Shown here in pieces: positions 7,585-16,501 of a stretch of DNA of 33,871 nt. Both the position numbers and the translations under genes were made by a program. The stretch comes from Candidatus Heimdallarchaeota archaeon (GTDB lineage: Archaea > Asgardarchaeota > Heimdallarchaeia > Heimdallarchaeales > JAJRWK01): assembly GCA_027061945.1 (NCBI GenBank), contig JAMOVR010000213.1:1-33871 (forward strand), read 5' to 3'. The notes beneath the pieces were generated by a model. That model was not told the origin of the DNA and searched no databases. It saw only the letters and a list, made by a program, of their open reading frames with translations. How positions within the stretch are numbered: the stretch's first letter is position 1; each line of letters begins with the position of its first letter.

Positions 7585-9336
7585 ATGCCAGGAGAATATA
7601 AGCGGTTTTTATGTATAGGTTTAGATGACTCTACTGTTAATGATGTATTCCCCAGCTTAAAAGGTGTTGTAGAAAAATATGATCTGGGAGTTGAAGCCTT
7701 AGATATACATGTAAGAACCAGAACTGGTGCTCACTTATTTACATTGGAATATATGACACTTCAAAGATTTGAAAAAATGAAAAACACTCTTGTATTCACT
7801 AAAAAAAACATATGGGATGGAGTACTTGTATGGATGACTCCCGATATGAGAGAATTTGCAGACTCTGTTAAACAAATTTTTGAATGGCACCAGTTGTATC
7901 ATGGGGATTATCCATTAATGATGGTCTGGTATGAAAACGATTTAGAGGCGTTTGGTATAGATTTTCCTTCTCAAGGATTAGTTTCTGTTTTTGGTCCTGT
8001 TAAAGGTTTAGGGAATTTTTTTTTAATAATCATGCCACCAGAAGCAAAACCCGACGATTTGTGGTATAGAATTGCTGAATTATCAACAGACATGCCAATG
8101 ATCGTAAAAGGGGCGCATGTAGAAAAAAGAGAAATGTCTTTTACTAGACGAATATTTGTTAGAGCCCAAGGATTATTGGCTTCTGTATACATGCCAAAGT
8201 TTGTAAGCAAAAGATTACCCCCACTTCCACCTCACCCAATAACGGTAGAAAAAATAATTGAGAGAATAAAAGAGCCTAAAAAAAAGAAAAAAAATGTTAA
8301 TAGCAAACAAAAACAATTAATCAAATACCCTCAATTAAGAAAACCAGTCGTTAGTAAAAGAAGACCAAGAATCCCTAAAAAAGAAAGAATCGAAAATTTC
8401 AACATTATTGCAGATCTGTTCTCTTCGCTTGGGAGAACTGTTTATCAAGCTCAATATGTCAAACAGAAATTTATTAATGACTTAGAGAAAAAAGAGATCC
8501 CTTTTGAAATAAGGGGAAACTATGTTTTTGTGAAAATTCCTTTTGAAGAATGGGCCATAAATATGGTAACTGGAGAAGGATATTTAGCGTCAAATGTTAG
8601 AAAGAGAATATGGCGACTCCCATGGCAAATAAGAAAGAATTTCAAAGCAACTCAAAGTGACAATGAAAAATTACCTTTTGATGAATTACCATCCCGTTCT
8701 CAAGTTTGGAAGTCAATTACTCCAATTAGGTTAGATTTTATAGCGTATAATTGTATTCCCTACTGGAGGAAAATAGTTCAGACTGTGAAGAAAGGGCTTT
8801 CAATAATAAAAGAGTCAAGAATTATTGTAAACCCAGAAATAACAGATTTTGAAGAATTAGTTGGAATTAAAGACCAGGAATGTTATGCAAAATTTCCTGA
8901 GATGAAGTTTTTTGTAAAGATGTACTACTCAGAAATAATTAATGATGCTGCAAAGGGAGAATTAGAAAGCAGTATTCATGCTAAAGTATGGGAGCATGTC
9001 GCAAAAGACTATGTGAACATGATTTTGAATGAATTTAATTTAAAACATTCTTTTAAGGGAAGAAGAGTCATAATAAAAGGAAAATACCACGAATACGAAA
9101 TCGACGTTATTTCTGGTTCCGCCTATATTAAAGGAGCTAAAGAGCCTTTGTGTATTGTTCCACATTCTTCAATGGATAGGCAAGCCATATTAAAAGATCC
9201 ACTGATTGAAAAGCTAACAGGACTTCCGGTTCTTATTTTAACGGACAAACCAGCAATGGTACTGCCAACAATCTTTACACTCATTAATGATGATGAAATT
9301 ACAGATCAAGTTTTATTATCTCAAATAATTTGGTAA
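7585..9336 (+). CDS. large protein with an N-terminal small-GTPase-like domain lacking nucleotide-binding motifs
   Basis: A 583-residue soluble protein. Residues 5-180 read like an Arf/Ras-type fold: strand one KRFLCIGLDDSTVND occupies the place of a P-loop but has no GxxxxGK[ST]; FTLEYMTLQ stands where a DxxGQ switch would be; WDGVLVWMTPDMREFADSV matches the strand-four/helix-three pattern of Arf proteins; and MVWYENDLE stands in place of the NKxD motif. A basic linker (about 225-270) follows, then an unrecognised region of some 310 residues with two similar beta elements (near 320-345 and 495-515). The fold call is my reading of the pattern, not a search result. It may be a scaffold or regulatory pseudo-GTPase. 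Nothing nearby defines its role. Confidence 0.6.
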   Translation: MPGEYKRFLCIGLDDSTVNDVFPSLKGVVEKYDLGVEALDIHVRTRTGAHLFTLEYMTLQRFEKMKNTLVFTKKNIWDGVLVWMTPDMREFADSVKQIFEWHQLYHGDYPLMMVWYENDLEAFGIDFPSQGLVSVFGPVKGLGNFFLIIMPPEAKPDDLWYRIAELSTDMPMIVKGAHVEKREMSFTRRIFVRAQGLLASVYMPKFVSKRLPPLPPHPITVEKIIERIKEPKKKKKNVNSKQKQLIKYPQLRKPVVSKRRPRIPKKERIENFNIIADLFSSLGRTVYQAQYVKQKFINDLEKKEIPFEIRGNYVFVKIPFEEWAINMVTGEGYLASNVRKRIWRLPWQIRKNFKATQSDNEKLPFDELPSRSQVWKSITPIRLDFIAYNCIPYWRKIVQTVKKGLSIIKESRIIVNPEITDFEELVGIKDQECYAKFPEMKFFVKMYYSEIINDAAKGELESSIHAKVWEHVAKDYVNMILNEFNLKHSFKGRRVIIKGKYHEYEIDVISGSAYIKGAKEPLCIVPHSSMDRQAILKDPLIEKLTGLPVLILTDKPAMVLPTIFTLINDDEITDQVLLSQIIW

Positions 9337-9401
9337 CCCCTAAAAAAGTCGATGAAGGAAATTTAATTTATAGAAAGGAAAATAAATTTAAAACACGAGA
9401 T

Positions 9402-10922
9402 TTAGTGTTTAAATCCTCTGATTCTTGAAAAAATCAAGGCAATACCATGTTCGTTAGCTGCTTGAATAGATTCTGGATCACGAATACTTCCTTTTGGAGC
9501 CATTATCGCCGTAATTCCTCTACTTGCAGCATGATCAACAGAATCTCGGAACGGGAAAAACGCATCTGATGCCAAAACTGCTCCTTGACAACGGTCTCCT
9601 GCTTTTAGACATGCTTGTCTGACAGCATCTATTCTGGAAGTAGCACCTCCAGCAATACCATAAGCCCGTGTCCCTTTAGCTACTACAGCAGCATTGGATT
9701 TAACTACTTTGCATATCTTCCAAGCGAAGAATAAATCTTTAAGCTCTTCTTCCGTTGGCTTTCTTTCACTAACTATTTCTATATCTTCCAGTTTAAGTTC
9801 ATATTTATCTGCTTCTTGAATAATAAAACCGTTAGGTACTGTACTAACTTCATAATCAGGTAGATTAAATGGATAAGAAATCTCACATAACATTATTTTC
9901 TTCTTTTTTGCCAATAATTCAAATGCTTCTCTCTCAAATCTTGGAGCTAAAATCCCATCAACAAACATTGCATGAAGTTTTTCTGCCAAAGAATAAGTAA
10001 TTGGATGAGAAAAAACCATGATACTACCATAAGCACTTAGCTGATCTGTTGCGAATGCCCAGTTAAAAGCGGTCTCAATATCATCTGCTACTGCAAAACC
10101 ACAAGGATTAGTATGCTTCATAATTGCGCATGCTGGCTTATCAAACTGGTTTATCAACCGCAATCCTTGTGTAAAATCTAGTAAATTATTATATGAAACT
10201 TGTTTCCCATGTAATTGTTTAAAGAAACTGTTTTTTCCGGGATGTAGATAATACCATCCCTTCTGATGAGGGTTCTCCCCATACCTTAGTTTGCTTTCTA
10301 AAATCCCAGGAATTGAGAGTTTATCATTTTCACGCAAGCCACTCTTTTTAATAAAATCAGATGCAATTATAGAATCGTACCATGAAACATACTGAAAAGC
10401 CTTCGCTGCAAGCGATAAACGATACTCTATACTTATAGAATCCGTTTCAAGATTTTCAATAAATTCATCATAATCATCCGGATCCACTAAAATACTTACA
10501 CGCTTAAAATTTTTTGCGGCAGCTCTTATTAAAGCACTGCCACCAATATCTATGAAGTCAGTAGCGATCTCTTTTCCAGAATTTTCACGATAATCCCAGT
10601 AAGGATAAAGATTACAAGCAACTATGTCAATCAGAGGAATTGTTTCTTTTTCGTCTTCAGTTAAAGACTCTTCTGATGGCGCCAATATCCCTGAAAAAAC
10701 CTTTGGATGAAGAGTTTTTACTCTTCCATTTAATAATTCCTTAAAACCAGTTATGCTTTCTAATCTAGTTATTGGTAGTCCGTATTTTTCCAGATAATTT
10801 GCTGTTCCACCAGTTGCTAAAATACTATATCCTTTCTTTAAAAGAGCATTCGCAAGGGTTTCTAGTTTTTCTTTATCCCAAGTACTCAATAGTGCTGTTT
10901 TTTTCAACTTAAACCCCGCCAT
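9402..10922 (-). CDS. purH: bifunctional AICAR transformylase/IMP cyclohydrolase
   Basis: Catalyses the last two steps of IMP synthesis: 10-formyl-THF-dependent formylation of AICAR and closure to IMP. At 506 residues it has the full bacterial-type length. The N-terminal IMP cyclohydrolase part (about 1-190) shows ALLSTWDK, ILATGGTA and the GRVKTLHPKVFSGILA motif. The transformylase part carries MKHTNPCG with the catalytic Lys-His pair at 269-270, and SDAFFPFRDSVDHAA near the end. Many archaea use PurP and PurO instead, so a fused PurH suggests the bacterial-type route, possibly acquired by transfer. Transcribed alone, divergent from PEPCK. Confidence 0.95.
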   Translation of the reverse strand: MAGFKLKKTALLSTWDKEKLETLANALLKKGYSILATGGTANYLEKYGLPITRLESITGFKELLNGRVKTLHPKVFSGILAPSEESLTEDEKETIPLIDIVACNLYPYWDYRENSGKEIATDFIDIGGSALIRAAAKNFKRVSILVDPDDYDEFIENLETDSISIEYRLSLAAKAFQYVSWYDSIIASDFIKKSGLRENDKLSIPGILESKLRYGENPHQKGWYYLHPGKNSFFKQLHGKQVSYNNLLDFTQGLRLINQFDKPACAIMKHTNPCGFAVADDIETAFNWAFATDQLSAYGSIMVFSHPITYSLAEKLHAMFVDGILAPRFEREAFELLAKKKKIMLCEISYPFNLPDYEVSTVPNGFIIQEADKYELKLEDIEIVSERKPTEEELKDLFFAWKICKVVKSNAAVVAKGTRAYGIAGGATSRIDAVRQACLKAGDRCQGAVLASDAFFPFRDSVDHAASRGITAIMAPKGSIRDPESIQAANEHGIALIFSRIRGFKH

Positions 10923-11066
10923 TCATCTAATATACAATCCTATTAATAGAGTTTCTGGACAGCGATTGGAGAAAAAGAAATCCCCCACAATACTCTTTTC
11001 AACGAATCTCGTATGTAAAAAATGGATTCTTGTCGAACTATTTTTTGCGCTTTAAATAAAAAAACG

Positions 11067-11076
11067 TTTTATAAAC
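11067..11076 (+). promoter_or_regulatory. TATA box for the PEPCK gene
   Basis: TTTTATAAAC in the divergent purH/PEPCK gap. An archaeal start site about 25 bases downstream would give a leader of about 40-60 bases before the PEPCK start. Confidence 0.5.
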
Positions 11077-11155
11077 ATCTTAACCCAAAAATTTTTCTCA
11101 TCAAAATGTTTCGGCATACGTTACTTTCTTAAATCCTTATTTGAACAAACAAACA

Positions 11156-13027
11156 ATGAAAATAGACCGCTCTATTTTAAGCGAAGAGGACTACCAGAAA
11201 CTGGTAGCCCTGAACAATCCCAAAGTAATGGAGATTGTAGAGACTTATGCAAATTTATGTGAACCAGCGAAAATAAAAGTTATTACTGATAGTCCAGAAG
11301 ATATTGCCTACGTCCGTCAACTCGCTCTAGAGCAAAAAGAAGAACGACCATTAGCAATGGAAGGACACACGGTACACTTTGACGGTCCCAAAGACCAAGC
11401 AAGAGACAAAAAAAATACTAGAGTGTTACTTCCAAAAGGTAAGAAACTAAGTAAACATATTAACTCTATAGATAGAGAAGAGGGTCTAAAAGAAATTCTT
11501 GGATATATGAAAGGAGCAATGAAAGGAAAAATAATGCTTGTAAGGTTCTTTAGTTTAGGACCAAAAAACTCTAGATTCACCATTCCTGCCTTACAAATAA
11601 CTGATAGTGCCTATGTTGCGCATAGTGAAGATCTGTTATACCGACAAGGATATGAGGTTTTCCAAAAACTAAATGGTTCGCCAGAATTTTTCTATTTTGT
11701 ACATTCAGCTGGAGAGTTAGATGAGAATGGGAATTCTAAGAATATTGATAAAAGAAGAATATATATAGATTTAGAGGAAAATAGGGTATTTAGCGTAAAT
11801 AATCAATATGCCGGTAATAGCTTAGGTCTGAAAAAACTTGCTTTGAGACTTGCAATTAACAAAGCAGTCTATGAAGGATGGCTTACAGAACATATGTTTA
11901 TAGCTGGAGTACATAACCTTGATAAGACCAGAAAAACATATTTCTTAGGAGCTTTTCCAAGCGGATGTGGAAAGACATCTACAGCTATGATCCCAGGAAA
12001 TACAATTGTTGGGGATGACATTGCATATATTCGTTTAAACGAAAAAAATGAACCTCACGCAGTAAATATTGAAAGAGGAATTTTTGGGATAATTAAAGAT
12101 GTTAATCCTGTAGATGACCCATTGATCTTTAAAGTACTTACTACACCTCGAGAAATGATTTTCTCAAATGTGTTAGTTCATGATGGTAAACCATACTGGA
12201 CAGGTATGGGAATAGAAATCCCAGACAGAGGGATAAACTTCCAAGGAGAATGGTATAAAGGTAAAAAAGATGAAAACGGGAAAGAAATACCTCCTTCACA
12301 TGGAAATGCTAGGTATACAATAAGATTAGAAGACTTGGAAAATGTAGATCCAATGCTTCACGATCCTAATGGTGTGCCAATGAGGGCCATTATTTATGGT
12401 GGTAGAGATTCAGATACATCAGTACCCATATTTCAAACGTTTTCTTGGAATCATGGGGTATTTATTGGCGCAGCATTAGAATCTGAAACGACTGCTGCTA
12501 CTTTAGGTCAAGAAGGAGTGCGTAAACATAATCCAATGGCAAATCTTGACTTTATAGTTGTGCCATTATCGGACTATTTGAAAGCTCATTTCAAATTCGG
12601 AAAGAAATTCTCAAAGCCGGACTTAGTCCAAATATTTTCTACTAACTATTTCTTGAAAGATGAGAATGGTAAGTTTTTTGATGATAAGGTGGATAAAAAA
12701 GTTTGGTTGACATGGGCTGAAGGAAGAATACATGGAGAATACGATGCTATCGAAACACCAATAGGTTATATTCCAAAATATGAAGACCTAAAAGTTTTAT
12801 TTGACAAAATCTTTCAAAAAGAATATTCTAAAGAAAAATATGAAAAAGAATTTGCTATCAGAATAACTAAGTGGTTGGAAAAATTAAATCGTGTAGAAAA
12901 AAGCTTTGAAAGCGAGGAGAACATGCCACAAGAGTTCTACGACGAACTAAATGCACTTAGAAACAGGTTACTTGCGGCAAAAGAGAAATATCAAGCGGAA
13001 ATAATTCCACCGTCTAGTTTTGAATAA
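11156..13027 (+). CDS. pckG: phosphoenolpyruvate carboxykinase (GTP)
   Basis: Interconverts oxaloacetate and phosphoenolpyruvate with GTP/GDP, joining C4 acids to gluconeogenesis. About 623 residues, the usual size of the GTP class. The kinase loop motif FPSGCGKTS (about 267-275 in this numbering), followed by GDDIAYIRLNE, is diagnostic of GTP-dependent PEPCK (compare the FPSACGKTN form elsewhere). Other signatures include the metal-site stretch around LTEHMFIAGVHN, ERGIFGIIKDVNP and the C-terminal KFGKKFSKPDLVQIFSTNYF region. A TTG five codons upstream (11141) is an alternative start, but the ATG is preferred and neither has a strong ribosome binding site. Confidence 0.93.
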   Translation: MKIDRSILSEEDYQKLVALNNPKVMEIVETYANLCEPAKIKVITDSPEDIAYVRQLALEQKEERPLAMEGHTVHFDGPKDQARDKKNTRVLLPKGKKLSKHINSIDREEGLKEILGYMKGAMKGKIMLVRFFSLGPKNSRFTIPALQITDSAYVAHSEDLLYRQGYEVFQKLNGSPEFFYFVHSAGELDENGNSKNIDKRRIYIDLEENRVFSVNNQYAGNSLGLKKLALRLAINKAVYEGWLTEHMFIAGVHNLDKTRKTYFLGAFPSGCGKTSTAMIPGNTIVGDDIAYIRLNEKNEPHAVNIERGIFGIIKDVNPVDDPLIFKVLTTPREMIFSNVLVHDGKPYWTGMGIEIPDRGINFQGEWYKGKKDENGKEIPPSHGNARYTIRLEDLENVDPMLHDPNGVPMRAIIYGGRDSDTSVPIFQTFSWNHGVFIGAALESETTAATLGQEGVRKHNPMANLDFIVVPLSDYLKAHFKFGKKFSKPDLVQIFSTNYFLKDENGKFFDDKVDKKVWLTWAEGRIHGEYDAIETPIGYIPKYEDLKVLFDKIFQKEYSKEKYEKEFAIRITKWLEKLNRVEKSFESEENMPQEFYDELNALRNRLLAAKEKYQAEIIPPSSFE

Positions 13028-13198
13028 TAATTTTAATAAATATAAAATCATAAGAAATATTATTTAATAAACTAAAATAAAATCATTTTAAAGTGTGTAA
13101 ACATGTAAAAATATATTTTTATAAGAATTTATTTTTTACTCAAAGAAGCCATTAAATTAAGTAAAATTGAAAGAAAAAAATTCGCTTAATATTATACT

Positions 13199-14209
13199 TT
13201 ATACATTTTCAACAATAATTATTATATCAGAATAACTCATTTTTCCGTATAAATAAGATAAAAGCCCTGAAGAAATAATTAAGATGATTGCACCAATTAT
13301 CTGAATACTCTCAACGAATTGATTTTTAAATACAAGAGGAAGTATAACTAAGGCACTTAGTGGATAAGCTAGCTCCATTATTGCAGATACACTAGCATGT
13401 GTTGTTTTTAATCCATAATAGTATAAAATTAAAGACAGTAATCCGGGTACTAAAGCAATAAATAGTAACCGTCCAAAATTTATAGGGGATTCCCAAATTG
13501 TTCTAACAACAAAACTATTTCTTTGAATAAGATTGAACACTAAAAGAAAAATAAAAGCTATGAAAAATCGGTATGTTGTCATTTGATCATATGAAAACTT
13601 CGTTTTTCCGTGGGTTAATAAATATCTACCGAACACAGTAGAAGAACCCCAAAAGAAAGCAGCAATAAGTCCAAGTATCCCTGCAATAATGGCATCATTA
13701 CTTAAGTTAAAAAACACACTGAAAAGTTGTTTGATATCATTTGTAAAGTTTGTAAGAAAAGGAAAAAACATTAAAAATACTCCAAAAATAGCAAAGAAAG
13801 TTAAGGTATAATAATAAGAAGGTAATTTTTCTTTTAACCATAAATGAGCAAAACCAATGGCAATTATTGGCTGGGTTTGTTGCAATAAAGCGACAATGGC
13901 GATGAATGCTCCATTTTGGTAACTATATGCCGCAGTAATTGCTATCGTAGCCAAAGAACTACCACCAATAGCAATAAAACAAAGAGCAAACCATTCTTTT
14001 AAGTCAAGATCTTTAAGCCCACGAAAATACCTAATTAAGTAGGGCGAAATTACGAGGATAATAATTAAGTGCTCATAAAAAACTAGGACACTTGGATTTA
14101 CAACCTGACTTAATTGCCCTCTAGCAATAGCATCTAAAGTCCATAGAAACGCAGCAAAAGCAATAAAGAACGGCCCAAAATTTAGATGAGATATCTTATT
14201 TTCTTTCAT
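13199..14209 (-). CDS. EamA/DMT-family transporter
   Basis: A 336-residue membrane protein with about ten hydrophobic helices arranged as two similar halves, the architecture of EamA (drug/metabolite transporter) permeases. The first half contains FYEHLIIILV and ALLQQTQPIIAIGFAHLWLKEKLP; the second contains LVPGLLSLILYYYGLKTTHASVSAIMELAYPLSALVI, whose pattern of an aligned AxxxxLxPLxA helix is typical. Substrate cannot be told from sequence; relatives export amino acids or metabolites or import nucleotide sugars. It is transcribed toward the PEPCK gene and separated by an AT-rich 171-base gap that probably ends both transcripts. Confidence 0.85.
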   Translation of the reverse strand: MKENKISHLNFGPFFIAFAAFLWTLDAIARGQLSQVVNPSVLVFYEHLIIILVISPYLIRYFRGLKDLDLKEWFALCFIAIGGSSLATIAITAAYSYQNGAFIAIVALLQQTQPIIAIGFAHLWLKEKLPSYYYTLTFFAIFGVFLMFFPFLTNFTNDIKQLFSVFFNLSNDAIIAGILGLIAAFFWGSSTVFGRYLLTHGKTKFSYDQMTTYRFFIAFIFLLVFNLIQRNSFVVRTIWESPINFGRLLFIALVPGLLSLILYYYGLKTTHASVSAIMELAYPLSALVILPLVFKNQFVESIQIIGAIILIISSGLLSYLYGKMSYSDIIIIVENV

Positions 14210-14320
14210 TAAAACCCACTAAACAACAATTAATGATTACTAATTTTAATTCTTCTCTAAAAACAAAATCAGTAGTTAAAATTAAACAATAAAACAAGAT
14301 TATAATTTTTTTTAAGTTAA

Positions 14321-15505
14321 TTAAAGCTCTTGAATTATTTCTATCATTTCTCGATATCTAATTTTATGCGATAACTTTAAAGTATATTTCCCTTTTTTCC
14401 CTCCACCTTTACATTCAAAACGAGACGACAATACATCAAACAATTTTTCAGCTAAATAATAGCTTTTATTTGATGAAAAGTCAATATTCATATATCCATC
14501 CATACTGATTAAAATGTAGTTTTGGATGCCTTTTTCTTTTAATAACCGAATAACTTTATTCAGTTGCTTTTTATTAAATGGCAATTCTGGTAAAACCAAA
14601 ACATCATAAGAATGAATCTTTTGAGTGAAAATTTCTTTTTTACTCATTATTTGTTTTAAAAATTCTATGAATACCCGATCTTTACTAGAAATTTCTGCTT
14701 TCGTTTTTTGGTATAACAAGTCAAGTGTTTCGAATACTTGTTCTGGTGAAGTAGTTAGTTCTCTTGCTAAATTTATTTTCTTTGAATTTTCTTTGCTAAT
14801 TATTTTAAGTGATTTTTTGCCAGTAGAGATATGAATGAATTTTTTTCCATAAGAAAGAGGAAGAAGCAGACCGATTTTTGAGAGGGAATCAACATGAGTT
14901 CCACCACAAAAAGTTTGATCAATATTTTCAATATCGATTACTCTAATTATATTTCCTGCTTTTTTTAATGGTTTGCGCGTAGATAATTTCTGTTTTTCTA
15001 ACTCTTCGGGTGTAAAATAGCGTGAATGAACCTTGACTCCTCTGAAGATCGCATTATTGCTTTTATCAATAACATTTGTTAAAACCTCAAGCGATATTTT
15101 TTTGTCAGCTTCAACTATAAATTCATCGGGATGAATTTCTGCATGAACCGTTTCTATTCCTTCTTTTGATAGAAATGCAGATAATAAATGTTGAGCAGTA
15201 TGAGCTCTCATTAGAGAATTTCTTCTTTCAGAATCAATTTTAGCAATAACCATCTCTCCTTTTTTTAGTTCTCCATATATTTCCGCTTTTAAAGCGGATT
15301 TTTCTCCTTTCTTAAACACATGAATTATTTTAGCCTTTTTTTCGTTTCCAACAATTAAAAAACCGATATCACTTTCCTGACCACCACTTTCAGGATAAAA
15401 AATGTCATCTTCTAAAATTATTTCATTACCATTTATACTTAGAATCTTAGTTTCAATACTGGTTAGATAAGGATTTTTCCAATATATGGGTATTTTTATA
15501 TTCAT
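14321..15505 (-). CDS. alanyl-tRNA editing protein, AlaX type (long form)
   Basis: Hydrolyses mischarged Ser- or Gly-tRNA(Ala) in trans. The 394 residues show an N-terminal beta-rich part (YPESGGQESDIG at 38-48), then the zinc/editing site HTAQH (H102, H106) and CGGTH (C200, H204), equivalent to the AlaRS editing domain. Residues beyond 230 look like the C-terminal DHHA1-related domain, with CKGGGKKG near the end instead of the glycine-rich GGGGG loop of AlaRS. That marks it as the long AlaX form. A TATA box (15527-15535) sits about 26 bases before the ATG, so the mRNA is probably leaderless. Confidence 0.88.
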   Translation of the reverse strand: MNIKIPIYWKNPYLTSIETKILSINGNEIILEDDIFYPESGGQESDIGFLIVGNEKKAKIIHVFKKGEKSALKAEIYGELKKGEMVIAKIDSERRNSLMRAHTAQHLLSAFLSKEGIETVHAEIHPDEFIVEADKKISLEVLTNVIDKSNNAIFRGVKVHSRYFTPEELEKQKLSTRKPLKKAGNIIRVIDIENIDQTFCGGTHVDSLSKIGLLLPLSYGKKFIHISTGKKSLKIISKENSKKINLARELTTSPEQVFETLDLLYQKTKAEISSKDRVFIEFLKQIMSKKEIFTQKIHSYDVLVLPELPFNKKQLNKVIRLLKEKGIQNYILISMDGYMNIDFSSNKSYYLAEKLFDVLSSRFECKGGGKKGKYTLKLSHKIRYREMIEIIQEL

Positions 15506-15526
15506 ACTGTTTATTATGAAAAGTGA

Positions 15527-15535
15527 CTTTATAAG
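15527..15535 (-). promoter_or_regulatory. TATA box implying a leaderless alaX transcript
   Basis: CTTATAAAG on the minus strand, its centre about 26 bases before the ATG at 15505, places the expected start of transcription at the start codon. No Shine-Dalgarno is visible between. Confidence 0.55.
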
Positions 15536-15645
15536 AAAACATTTTTTATAACAGAATATTAAATCACTCAGAAAAGATAGCTATTACTAATCATTCCTAA
15601 TCTTTCGAGTAAAACGTAATTAAAAAACTAAAAAGAAAATTAATT

Positions 15646-15852
15646 TTAATGTGCTCCGCCTCGTACTTTTGGAAGGACTAGAACCCGATCTTTAGGCGTG
15701 ATCTTTGCATCTAGATCCGCTTTTTGGTCATTCACAAGCACAATATAATCGCTAGGATCTACTTCCAATTCTTCTAATACCGCTCTTAATGTGCGTTCTT
15801 GTTGAACCTCTATTTCTGAGATCACACCTTTTTGTTTAATGCTCGGACTCAT
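15646..15852 (-). CDS. MoaD/ThiS-like beta-grasp protein with internal diglycine
   Basis: A 68-residue ubiquitin-like beta-grasp protein. The segment RTLRAVLEELEVDPSDYIVLVNDQ and the later ITPKDRVLVLPKVRGG fit the ThiS/MoaD pattern of sulfur carriers and SAMP-type modifiers. The diglycine is followed by two more residues, AH, so the protein would need trimming before activation, or it may work without adenylation. No moeB/thiF-type activating enzyme is in the window. The ATG at 15852 is preferred; an in-frame TTG lies three codons upstream at 15861. Tandem TATA-like words (about 15860-15890) lie just before it. Confidence 0.8.
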   Translation of the reverse strand: MSPSIKQKGVISEIEVQQERTLRAVLEELEVDPSDYIVLVNDQKADLDAKITPKDRVLVLPKVRGGAH

Positions 15853-16026
15853 ACTTACCAATATAAACTACACTATAGCGGAATATAAACTTTCAGAAAA
15901 CGTGAGCGAATAACATTTTAAAGCAATGGTTGGATAGTACAAGCTTTATAATTTAAAAAAAGAAAATATTTTTTAAACCAATATTAATAGAGAATTTAAA
16001 ATAAAAACACATTTAACTATTAAATA

Positions 16027-16482
16027 ATGGGGCTTTCTGATCTCTATATTTTAGCATCAATTCTTGGGGATAAAACAAGGAACCAGATATTGGAATACTT
16101 GTTAGAATCACATAGAACCATTGACGAACTAGCGGAGAAAATTGGTGTTTCAAGAACTGCTATAGAAAAGCACATCAATATTTTACTAAGATATGGACTA
16201 GTAGAAAGAAGAGCCCCTTCAATTGGTAGGTTAAAATATTATTATTATATTAACGAAAGCGCCGAAACTTTCTTAGAGTCCTTTATTTTAACTGCCGAGA
16301 ATTATGTTTCATATCGTTTAGATGAGGTTATAGATACGATTAACAAATTAGAACAAGCAAAACAATTAGGATTACTTACTGATGATGAAATTAAACTTAG
16401 ATTAGAACAACTATATGAAATGAAAACAAAACTTGAGATGATGATGGGAAAAAAAGGAGGAGAGGAATTAAAGACAGATTAA
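16027..16482 (+). CDS. ArsR-like winged-helix transcriptional regulator
   Basis: A 151-residue protein: winged helix in residues 1-80 (ILGDKTRNQILEYLLE, TIDELAEKIGVSRTAIEKHIN, LLRYGLVERR and the YYYYIN wing) and a C-terminal helical part (about 90-145) that is likely a coiled-coil dimerisation segment. Conserved metal-binding cysteines of classical ArsR are absent, so the ligand is unknown. The convergent neighbour is the caspase-like protease, 20 bases away; there is no obvious operon. Confidence 0.85.
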   Translation: MGLSDLYILASILGDKTRNQILEYLLESHRTIDELAEKIGVSRTAIEKHINILLRYGLVERRAPSIGRLKYYYYINESAETFLESFILTAENYVSYRLDEVIDTINKLEQAKQLGLLTDDEIKLRLEQLYEMKTKLEMMMGKKGGEELKTD

Positions 16483-16501
16483 AAGTAATAAATTCCTGTT
16501 T

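Noticed and set aside
11105-11131. Possible 8-residue leader peptide (MFRHTLLS) before PEPCK
   Set aside because: It begins near the predicted start of transcription but is too short, and nothing links it to control of PEPCK.
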